Of a stretch of DNA of 64,000 bases, positions 17,930 to 25,126 are shown in pieces. Positions within the stretch are counted from its first letter, which is position 1, and each line of letters begins with the position of its first letter. Made by a program: the position numbers and the translations under genes. The DNA comes from Pedomonas sp051304405 (GTDB taxonomy: Bacteria; Pseudomonadota; Alphaproteobacteria; Sphingomonadales; Sphingomonadaceae), in NCBI RefSeq assembly GCF_051304405.1, contig NZ_JBPPGG010000003.1:124001-188000 (forward strand), in the 5' to 3' direction. The notes beneath the pieces were generated by a model. It was not told where the DNA came from. It did no database searches and worked only from the letters and a program-made list of their open reading frames with translations.

Positions 17930-19279
17930 TCACGGCTGCTTTCCCGCCGCCAAGGCCGCGCGGAACCGCAGCACCGCCCGCGCGCCGCCGCCCGGGCGGT
18001 TGTGCAGCGCCACCGCGCCGCCGTGGGCCTCCATGGTGCGGCGGACGATGAACAGGCCCAGCCCCGTGCCGGGGCCGCGGGCGTCGCCCCGCCGGTAGGG
18101 CTCGAACAGCTGCTCCCGCACCGCCGGGTCGATGCCCGGCCCTTCGTCCAGCACCGCCACCTCCGGCCCCGGCCCCACCTGCACCCGCACCGTGCCGCCC
18201 GGCGGCGTCACCCGCGCCGCGTTCTCCACGATGTTGAGCAGCGCCGCGCCAATGGCCGTGGCATCGCCCATGACCGCCACCGGCCCCTCGCCCTCCAGCG
18301 CCAGCCGCACCTTCCGCGCCATGGCGATGGGGGCATAGCGCCCCACCACATCGGCCGCGATTTCGGCCAGATCCGCCCGCTCGCCGCCTTCCAGCCGCAG
18401 GGCCCCGGCCCGCGCCGAGGCCAGCAACTGGTCGATGCGGCGGGAGAGCGCCGCCACATCCTCCCGCAGGCGCGCGGCCACCGGCCCGTCCAGCCGGTCC
18501 ACCTCCAGCCGCAGGATGGCCAGCGGCGTGCGCAGCTCGTGCGCCACCTCACCCGCGAAGGCCTGCTGCTCGGCCAGCTGGTGCTCCAGCGCCGCGATGC
18601 CGTCGTTCACCGCCCGCACCAGGCTGAGCACCTCGGCGGGCAGCCCCTCCTCCGACAGGCGCCGCCCGCGCCGCCGGGGATCAAGGGCGCGCGCCTCCCG
18701 CGCCGCCCGCTTGAGCCCCAGGAGGCTGCCCCGGATGGCGAACACGCCCACCACATACATCAGCACGATGACCGGGAAGGTGGGAAAGAGGGCCGATTCC
18801 ACCACCTCCGCCACCAGGATGTTGAGCGGCTGGACGCCGCGCCGGAACACCACTTCGGCGACGATGACTCTCGGCTGGCGATCGGGCTGGAAGGTGCGGC
18901 GCGCGCCGATCCAGCGGTTCCCCCCGGGCCGGGCATCCACCAGAAACATCTCGTGGATGCGGCTGGCCTGCCGCGCCACCTCGGGCTCCACGGCGAGCGT
19001 GCCATCGAGCCGGTTGCCTGCCGGATCGAGCACCGCATAGCGGATGGAGGCGAAGTTGTAGCGCTCCGGGTAGAAGTGATCGACCGTGCCATCCGTCTGA
19101 AGGCGCGCGCCGAGGGCATCCAGCACCCACTCGACGGCGTCTTCCTCCATCTCGCTGTGCTCGTCGGGGCTCCGGTAGGACCACACCGCCCAGATGGACT
19201 GGAGCAGAACCGCGATGAACGCCGCCAGCGCCAGCCGCCGGGCAACCCGCTGCGACAGGGTGGTGATGCGCCGCGTCAC
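17930..19279 (-). CDS. Sensor histidine kinase
   Basis: 449-residue membrane kinase paired with the response regulator upstream. Membrane helices are at about 16-34 and 164-183, enclosing a periplasmic sensor of about 130 residues. His247 in the H-box VAHELRTPLA is the phosphorylation site; the N-box holds Asn353 (NIVENAARVTPP), and ATP-lid motifs are DEGPGI and GTGLGLFIV. The start is GTG, overlapping the regulator stop as GTGA. The signal is unknown. Downstream on the same strand, after 134 bases, lies the Rieske oxygenase gene. Confidence 0.93.
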   Translation of the reverse strand: MTRRITTLSQRVARRLALAAFIAVLLQSIWAVWSYRSPDEHSEMEEDAVEWVLDALGARLQTDGTVDHFYPERYNFASIRYAVLDPAGNRLDGTLAVEPEVARQASRIHEMFLVDARPGGNRWIGARRTFQPDRQPRVIVAEVVFRRGVQPLNILVAEVVESALFPTFPVIVLMYVVGVFAIRGSLLGLKRAAREARALDPRRRGRRLSEEGLPAEVLSLVRAVNDGIAALEHQLAEQQAFAGEVAHELRTPLAILRLEVDRLDGPVAARLREDVAALSRRIDQLLASARAGALRLEGGERADLAEIAADVVGRYAPIAMARKVRLALEGEGPVAVMGDATAIGAALLNIVENAARVTPPGGTVRVQVGPGPEVAVLDEGPGIDPAVREQLFEPYRRGDARGPGTGLGLFIVRRTMEAHGGAVALHNRPGGGARAVLRFRAALAAGKQP

Positions 19280-19950
19280 TCCGGGCTTTCCAGAAAATAG
19301 CCGACGCCGCGCACCGCATGGATGCGCACGCCCGAGCCCGCCTGCTGGAGCTGGCGGCGCAGACGCGAGACCACGGCGTCAATGGCGTTGGGGGTGACGT
19401 CCTGCTCCGAATCGTAAAGGGCGTCGTCAATGGCCGCGCGGGGCACGGTGCGCCCGGCCCGGCGCATCAGCACCTCCAGCAGCGCCAGCTCCCGCCGCGC
19501 CAGCATGACCGGACGCCCGCCCACCTCCACGCTGCGCGCGGCGGTGTCGAAGCGGATGTCCCCCGCCTCGATGACGGTCGCGACGTAGGTCTCGGGGCGG
19601 CGCAGAAGCGCCCGCACCCGCGCCACCAGCTCCGGCATGGCGAACGGCTTCACCAGAAAGTCGTCCGCCCCCAGGTTGAGGCCGCGCACCCGGTCGTCGA
19701 GCCCGTTGCGGGCCGAGACCACCAGAACGGGAATGCCCTGCCCCTGCTGCCGCAAGGCGCGAATGAACGCCTCCCCGTCCTCATCGGGCAGGCCGAGATC
19801 CAGGGTGATGAGATCATAGCCATAGCTGGCAAGGAGATCGCGCGCGGCCTCCGCGCAGTCCGCCTGGTCCACGGTGAATCCCGCCTCCCGCAGCCCCTCG
19901 GCCATCAACGCGGCAAGGCGCTCGTTGTCTTCCACCAGCAGGATCCGCAT
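19276..19950 (-). CDS. OmpR-family response regulator
   Basis: 224 residues: receiver domain with phospho-acceptor Asp51 (ITLDLGLPD), acidic pocket Glu7/Asp8 and Lys101 (VKPF), then a winged-helix DNA-binding domain with the PNAIDAVVSRLRRQL recognition region. The sequence is of the QseB/PmrA/TctD type. ATG 19950 gives the standard MRILLVEDN start; the upstream extension is Arg-rich and not family-like. It is the first gene of the two-component operon. Confidence 0.94.
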   Translation of the reverse strand: MRILLVEDNERLAALMAEGLREAGFTVDQADCAEAARDLLASYGYDLITLDLGLPDEDGEAFIRALRQQGQGIPVLVVSARNGLDDRVRGLNLGADDFLVKPFAMPELVARVRALLRRPETYVATVIEAGDIRFDTAARSVEVGGRPVMLARRELALLEVLMRRAGRTVPRAAIDDALYDSEQDVTPNAIDAVVSRLRRQLQQAGSGVRIHAVRGVGYFLESPE

Positions 19951-20063
19951 GCGTGCCCTTCTCCGCCATGCTCTTGGTTCTCTTGCTATGCCGCATCGAG
20001 CCTGACCGCAAGCTGACATCGCCGCGCGAGACGTGTGTCGGCGGCCCCCATCGCCAACGAAAA

Positions 20064-20090
20064 AGGGCGCGCCCTTGCGCGGCGCGCCCT
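20064..20090 (-). terminator. Intrinsic terminator of the sugar porter gene
   Basis: Stem AGGGCGCGCC / GGCGCGCCCT with a 7-base loop; on the minus strand it is followed by TTTT. It lies 43 bases past the porter stop codon. Confidence 0.8.
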
Positions 20091-20133
20091 CCCGAACCCG
20101 GCGGACCCGGCGGGCCCGCGATGCGTCCTTGCC

Positions 20134-21447
20134 TTACGCCTGGTCGGGCACATGCTCCTCAAGGGCGTTGGTCGGCTTCGAGCCCCACAGCGCATAGAAC
20201 AGCACGTAGAGTTCGCACGCCGCCGGCAGCAGGAACGAGGCCTGAAGACCGAAGGTATCGGCCAGCCAACCCTGGGCGATGACCAGCGCGCCGCCCGCGA
20301 TCGCCATGATGAGCAGGCCCGAGCCTTCCTCGGTGAGCGGGCCAAGGCCGCGGATGCCGAGGGTGAAGATGGTCGGGAACATGATCGAGTGGAACAGGCC
20401 GACGCTGATGAGCGCCCACATCGCCGCCTTGCCCGTGCCGAACACGGTGATCATCATGACGATGAACGCGCCGATGCTCGCCCAGGCCAGCACGGTCTCC
20501 GGCTTGACGCTGCGCATGATGTAGCTGCCGACGAACCGGCCCACCATCATGCCGCCCCACAGCAGGAACAGGTAGTTGGCCGCCTCGGCGTGGGTGAGAT
20601 TGCCGATCTCGGGCGAGGAGACGAAGTTGATGAACAGGTTCGACACGCCGATCTCGGCGATCAGGTAGATGAAGATCGCCGGAATGGCGAACACCAGGTT
20701 GCGGTGCTTCCACAGCGACAGCGACTTGCGCTCCTCGGCCGCCGCGCGGCGGGAGGTGGGCGCGAAGTCCGGCAGCTTGAAGCGGGCGATGACGATGGCG
20801 ATGACCGTCAGCACCAGCGCGATCAGGATATAGGGCAGCTGCACCGACTGGGCGTCGGCCAGACGCTCGGCCTGGGTGAGGGTTGCCGCGCCGCCCTCCA
20901 CGGAGCCGGAGGCGCTGCGCGAGAGAATGAGATAGCCGCCGAACAGCGGGGCCAGCGTCGTGCCCATGGAGTTGAACGCCTGCACCAGATTGAGGCGCGA
21001 GGACGCGGTCTCCGCCGGGCCGACCACCGCCACATAGGGGTTGGCCGCCACCTGGAGGATGGTGATGCCCGAGGCGATGATGAACAGCGCCGACAGGAAG
21101 AACGGATAGGACGGAATCGCCGATGCCGGGAGCATCAGCAGCGCACCGCCCGCCATGGTCAGCAGGCCGACGACCATGGCCTTCTTGTAGCCAATGCGCT
21201 CGATCAGCTTGGCGGCCGGAATCGAGGCGACGAAATAGGCAATGAACCACACCGATTCGATCAGGGTGGTCTGGGTGTAGGTCAGGTCGAAGACCGACCG
21301 CAGGTGCGGCAGCAACGTGTTGTTCAGAACCGTCGCGAAGCCCCACATGAAGAAGAGACTTGCCAGAAGAATCAACGCGGCGCGGTAGGTCGAGCCGCCG
21401 CTCGCGCTCGTCTCATGAACCGCCGGAGTTCCGGGCACCACAGGCAT
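20134..21447 (-). CDS. FucP-like sugar:proton MFS symporter
   Basis: 437-residue, 12-helix inner-membrane porter of the fucose/galactose/glucose permease family. Family traits include FFMWGFATVLNNTLLPHL in helix 1, the conserved QVAANPYVAVVG motif, and RLNLVQAFNSMGTTLAPLFG. ATG 21447 has a GGGGAG ribosome site just upstream. In this locus the likely cargo is L-arabinose or arabinose-oligomer products released in the periplasm. A copy of the shared locus motif lies at 21498-21514, in its promoter region. Confidence 0.88.
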   Translation of the reverse strand: MPVVPGTPAVHETSASGGSTYRAALILLASLFFMWGFATVLNNTLLPHLRSVFDLTYTQTTLIESVWFIAYFVASIPAAKLIERIGYKKAMVVGLLTMAGGALLMLPASAIPSYPFFLSALFIIASGITILQVAANPYVAVVGPAETASSRLNLVQAFNSMGTTLAPLFGGYLILSRSASGSVEGGAATLTQAERLADAQSVQLPYILIALVLTVIAIVIARFKLPDFAPTSRRAAAEERKSLSLWKHRNLVFAIPAIFIYLIAEIGVSNLFINFVSSPEIGNLTHAEAANYLFLLWGGMMVGRFVGSYIMRSVKPETVLAWASIGAFIVMMITVFGTGKAAMWALISVGLFHSIMFPTIFTLGIRGLGPLTEEGSGLLIMAIAGGALVIAQGWLADTFGLQASFLLPAACELYVLFYALWGSKPTNALEEHVPDQA

Positions 21448-21497
21448 ATCTGTTACTCCCCAATCCCTGTATCGTGTGCGGGGTTGCATTTCTTTTA

Positions 21498-21514
21498 TTT
21501 GTCTGAGTAAATGC
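21498..21514 (-). promoter_or_regulatory. Arabinose-locus operator candidate, copy 1
   Basis: Read on the minus strand the sequence is GCATTTACTCAGACAAA. It matches two sites at 27992 and 28043 at 14 or more of 17 positions. It lies between the divergent porter and epimerase genes and is part of a wider dyad with GCATTT and AAATGC ends. Confidence 0.7.
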
Positions 21515-21563
21515 AGATGAAGCGCGAGTCAACGAACCGTGCACGGGGAGAAAGTACAGTCCT

Positions 21564-22721
21564 ATGGCAATCCGACATGCCCTCGCCGCTCCCGCCCTGC
21601 TGGGAGCCCTGCTGATCACCGTTTCCGGACAGGCCCTCGCCGCCGATGTCGCGCGCGCCTCCTTCGGCCAGCTCTCGACGGGTGAGACGGTCGAAGCGTT
21701 CACGCTCACCAACAACAACGGCGTCTCGGCCCGCGTCATCACGCTGGGTGCCACCCTCCAGTCGCTGGTGGCGCCGGACCGGAACGGCAAGAGCGCCGAC
21801 ATCGTGCTCGGCTACGCCACCGCGGCCGACTACGAGAAATACGCCAACTACTTCGGCGTGAGCGTTGGCCGCTATGCCAACCGCATCGGCAAGGGCCGCT
21901 TCACGCTGGACGGCAAGACCTACCAGCTCGCGCTGAACGACAACGGCGTGGCGGCGCTGCACGGCGGCAAGCAGGGCTTCGACAAGAAGGTCTGGAAGGT
22001 GCTGGAGGTGAAGAGCGGCCCGGTGGCCAGCGTGACCCTCGGCTACACCAGCCCGGACGGCGAGGAAGGCTACCCCGGCACGCTGACGGTGACCGCCACC
22101 TACGCGCTCGATGAAAACAACCAGCTGACCATCGACTACCGCGCGAAGACGGACAAGCCGACCGTCGTCAACCTCACCAACCATGCCCTGTTCAACATGG
22201 CGGGCGAAGGCGCGCCGGAAGGGGCGATGGGCAACGTGCTCACCATTCCGGCGGACCACTACACGCCGGTGGACGCGGAGCTGATCCCGACGGGTGAGTT
22301 GAAGCCGGTTGAAGGCACGCCGTTCGATTTCCGCAAGCCGCGCGTCGTCGGCCAGGACATCCGCGACGGCAGCGACCCGCAGCTGGTGATCGGGCGCGGC
22401 TATGACCACAATTTCGTCCTGAACGGCAAGACCGGCGGCCAGATGCAGCTGGCCGCGCGCCTGGAGGACCCGGTCTCCGGCCGCGTGCTGGAGGTGCTGA
22501 CCAACCAGCCGGGCGTGCAGTTCTACGCCGGCAACTTCATCGACGGCACCACCGTCGGCAAGAGCGGCAAGATGTACCGTCAGGGCGACGGCATTGCGCT
22601 CGAGCCGCAGGTGTTCCCGGACTCGCCCAACAAGCCGCACTTCCCCTCCGCCCGGCTCGACCCGGGCAAGGAATACCATCACCAGATGGCCTTCCGCCTG
22701 ACCATCGCGCCGGCGCAGTAA
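21564..22721 (+). CDS. galM: Exported aldose 1-epimerase (mutarotase)
   Basis: 385 residues with a signal peptide (about 1-26, GQALAA), so it works in the periplasm interconverting alpha and beta anomers of free sugars. GalM motifs: YFGVSVGRYANRIGKG, LHGGKQGFDK, the catalytic His in NLTNHALFN and the catalytic Glu in IALEPQ (usual form ETQ). It is divergent from the porter gene, and both share one operator-bearing promoter region. Its role would be to supply the anomer that the porter or the cytosolic dehydrogenase prefers. Confidence 0.92.
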   Translation: MAIRHALAAPALLGALLITVSGQALAADVARASFGQLSTGETVEAFTLTNNNGVSARVITLGATLQSLVAPDRNGKSADIVLGYATAADYEKYANYFGVSVGRYANRIGKGRFTLDGKTYQLALNDNGVAALHGGKQGFDKKVWKVLEVKSGPVASVTLGYTSPDGEEGYPGTLTVTATYALDENNQLTIDYRAKTDKPTVVNLTNHALFNMAGEGAPEGAMGNVLTIPADHYTPVDAELIPTGELKPVEGTPFDFRKPRVVGQDIRDGSDPQLVIGRGYDHNFVLNGKTGGQMQLAARLEDPVSGRVLEVLTNQPGVQFYAGNFIDGTTVGKSGKMYRQGDGIALEPQVFPDSPNKPHFPSARLDPGKEYHHQMAFRLTIAPAQ

Positions 22722-23187
22722 CCGCCGCAGACAGACCGTGGGCCGCCGCTGCGGCGGCGGCCGCACGTGAAGCATTGAGCAAGGGGGAGCGCTCATTGGC
22801 TTCGAGAAAAAGCCGCACCTCTGCGCCGCGCAGGGGAACCGGACTTCGCTGCATCCGCCCTGCCGCAACGGCGCGTCGCCGCGCGGGCGCTCCCTTCCCC
22901 TGTCGACCGGCCGGACAGCCTCCGCCGCCACCAATTTCGCGCTCAACCGTTTCACGGATGAGGAGCGGATACAGGCGGCGAAGCGCAGCGGTTTCGGCCC
23001 GCGCGGAATCAGTCATGTGACTGATCCGTACGCCTCCGACCCGAGAGCGGCGGACGGCAGGGCGACGCTGACTCCGCTTCCTGAAAATATGTCCGCTCCC
23101 CGGGCATTCTGAGACTATTTGTTTTATTCCAGCACCTCCCAAGGTATAGTTGTGACAAAACCACACAAAACGAACGCAAGGGGCACG
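22722..23187 (+). other. Gene-free stretch upstream of the GntR regulator
   Basis: 466 bases. It opens with a GC-only hairpin (about 22742-22758, no T-tract) just after the epimerase. The open frames inside are Arg/Pro-rich and lack ribosome sites, so I do not call them. A TATAGT hexamer at 23145-23150 may be the -10 of the regulator gene. Confidence 0.45.
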
Positions 23188-23973
23188 ATGGGGATTGAAC
23201 GTACTCTGGAGGCCGGCCTGGATGTCCGCGCGCGACGCAAGCAATTGCGCCTCCACGGGATGGTTGCGAGGGATTTGGGAATTCTGATCGTCTCGGGGCG
23301 GTACAAGCCCGGAGACATTCTCGACAACGAAATCGAGGCGAGCGATCGCCTGAACGTCTCGCGCACCGCCTACCGCGAGGCCGTGCGCATTCTGGCCGCC
23401 AAGGGGCTGGTGGAGAGCCGCCCCAAGACCGGCACGCGCGTCAGCCCGCGCGAGAAGTGGCACCTGCTGGACCCGGACGTTCTGTCGTGGATCTTCAAGC
23501 ATGAGCCGGACGAGCACCTGCTGCGCAGCCTGTTCGAGCTGCGCAAGGTGGTGGAGCCGGAAGCGGCGGCCTTTGCCGCGCGGCGGCGCACGGACGCGCA
23601 CATCGAGATGATGCAGGCGGCGGTGGAAAGCATGGCCGAGCACAGCCTTGCGACCGACGCGGGCCGGGCCGCCGACCAGCAATTCCACGCGGCGCTGCTG
23701 GACGCGACGGGCAATCCCTTCCTGGTGACGCTGACCAGCAGCGTGAGCGCGGCCATTACCTGGACCACCATCTTCAAGCAGCGCAACCGGCCGCTGCCGC
23801 GCGACCCGGTGCCGGACCACCGCAAGGTGCTGGAGGCCATCGCGGCGGGCGACCCGCAGGCCGCCCACGAGGCCATGGCGCATCTCATCGAACTGGCGTT
23901 CCTCGACACCATCGGCACGCCGCCGGCAAAGGGAAAGGCGCGCAAGGCCTCTGCCCCCGCTGAGGTGGACTAG
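23188..23973 (+). CDS. GntR-family (FadR/FCD) transcriptional regulator
   Basis: 261 residues: an N-terminal winged helix (NVSRTAYREAVRILAAKGLVE, about residues 54-75) and a C-terminal FCD effector domain with LFELRKVVEPEAAAFAA and the metal-site histidines of such domains (DQQFHAALL, PDHRKVLEAI). ATG 23188 was chosen over an upstream TTG because AAGGGG lies seven bases before it. FCD regulators usually bind sugar acids or pathway intermediates. Placed in the middle of the arabinose genes, it is the natural candidate for repression through the repeated 17-base motif. Confidence 0.9.
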   Translation: MGIERTLEAGLDVRARRKQLRLHGMVARDLGILIVSGRYKPGDILDNEIEASDRLNVSRTAYREAVRILAAKGLVESRPKTGTRVSPREKWHLLDPDVLSWIFKHEPDEHLLRSLFELRKVVEPEAAAFAARRRTDAHIEMMQAAVESMAEHSLATDAGRAADQQFHAALLDATGNPFLVTLTSSVSAAITWTTIFKQRNRPLPRDPVPDHRKVLEAIAAGDPQAAHEAMAHLIELAFLDTIGTPPAKGKARKASAPAEVD

Positions 23974-23983
23974 CCTCAGCGGG
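23956..23983. terminator. Hairpin spanning both stop codons of convergent genes
   Basis: Perfect 10-base-pair stem CCCGCTGAGG / CCTCAGCGGG with an 8-base loop. It includes or touches the stops of the GntR gene and the GH43 gene, which end only two bases apart. No clear T-tract on either side. Confidence 0.45.
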
Positions 23984-25019
23984 CGACGGGCCAGCCGTCC
24001 TCCGTCCATTCAAGGGGCTGAATCCGCAGGGCGGGCGCGCCTTGCCGCGTGGCGTCGTAGGCGTGGTACACGATGTAGTCCTGCCCGTTGTCGCGCAGGA
24101 TCGCATTGTGGCCGGGGCCGATCCAGCGCCTGCCGGGGTCCTGATCCGTGTGCAGGACCACCGTGCCGCCGCCGTCCAGCAGCAGCTTGCCGTCCCGGTC
24201 CACATAGGGACCGAGCACGTTATCCGCGCGCCCGACAACCGTGTGATAGGTGCTGTTCACGCCGCGACAGCAAAAGTCAAAGGACACGAACAGATAATAG
24301 GAACCGCCCCGCGCGATGAGGAACGGCGCCTCGATGGCGTGCTCGCCGCCCGGGCGGGAGGCGATGCTGTGGATCGGCCCGTCCTCCGCCTTGCGCTTGC
24401 CGGTGGCGGGGTCCAGCTCCACCAGCTTGATGCCGCCCCAGAAGCTGCCGAAGCTCATCCAGTGGCGGCCGTCGCGGTCGATGAAAATATTCGGGTCGAT
24501 GGCGTTGAAATCATCGCCGGGGAAGGACTGGAGGACGGGCCCGCGATCCTCCCAGCCGAAGTCCGGGCTTGCGGGATCGAGCGAGCGCGTGACGGCAAGG
24601 CCGATGGCCGAGCGGTTTTTCCCGAAGGTGGAGACCGCATAATAAAGGCGATATTCCCCGTTCGCCTGAACGATGTCCGGCGCCCACAGGCCCCGCGCGC
24701 CCTCGATCGTGCGCGGCGCCCAGTCCGGCAGGTCCCGGAACACCGGCCCGACGAACGCCCAGTCCACCAGATTTTTCGAGACGCGCCAGGGAATGATCCC
24801 CGTGCGCTCGCCCAGATGCCCGGTCGAGAACAGATGATAGGTGTCCCCGACCCGGAGGATGGCCGGGTCATGGACGCGCACGTCCTGTTCGGCAAGGCGG
24901 TCGTTGAGTGACGGCTCCGCATCGGCGCGATTGCCTGCGGGCCCCGCCTGCGCGGTGAACGCCAGCGCCAGCACGGCCGCGAACGCCAGCCCGCGTGCGG
25001 GAGAAGAGCGTTGTGCCAT
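23976..25019 (-). CDS. Exported GH43 arabinan endo-1,5-alpha-L-arabinosidase
   Basis: 347-residue five-bladed beta-propeller glycosidase. The signal peptide covers about residues 1-25. Catalytic residues fit GH43: Asp51 (HDPAIL, base), Asp175 (AIDPNIF, pKa modulator) and Glu230 (HAIEAPF, acid). GPGHNAIL near the end is typical of endo-arabinanases, including the central His. ATG 25019 follows GGAGGGG. It should cut the arabinan backbone to oligomers. It is downstream of the TonB receptor but separated from it by an intrinsic terminator. Confidence 0.9.
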   Translation of the reverse strand: MAQRSSPARGLAFAAVLALAFTAQAGPAGNRADAEPSLNDRLAEQDVRVHDPAILRVGDTYHLFSTGHLGERTGIIPWRVSKNLVDWAFVGPVFRDLPDWAPRTIEGARGLWAPDIVQANGEYRLYYAVSTFGKNRSAIGLAVTRSLDPASPDFGWEDRGPVLQSFPGDDFNAIDPNIFIDRDGRHWMSFGSFWGGIKLVELDPATGKRKAEDGPIHSIASRPGGEHAIEAPFLIARGGSYYLFVSFDFCCRGVNSTYHTVVGRADNVLGPYVDRDGKLLLDGGGTVVLHTDQDPGRRWIGPGHNAILRDNGQDYIVYHAYDATRQGAPALRIQPLEWTEDGWPVAR

Positions 25020-25065
25020 GATCCCCTCCGAGACGAAAAATGGGGGCCAAAGAAAATCGGGGCCC

Positions 25066-25098
25066 AAAAAAATTGGGGGCAGCCGCGGCCGCCCCCAA
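25066..25098 (-). terminator. Intrinsic terminator between TonB receptor and GH43 genes
   Basis: On the minus strand: stem TTGGGGGC / GCCCCCAA with a 10-base GC-rich loop, then seven T residues. It stands between two genes that otherwise look like an operon, so it should reduce GH43 expression relative to the receptor. Confidence 0.8.
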
Positions 25099-25126
25099 CC
25101 TTCGATCGCTAGCGGCGTTTCCGCTC

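Noticed and set aside
22775..23020. Small plus-strand frame between epimerase and GntR genes
   Set aside because: Arg/Pro/Ser-rich, no ribosome site and no family resemblance.
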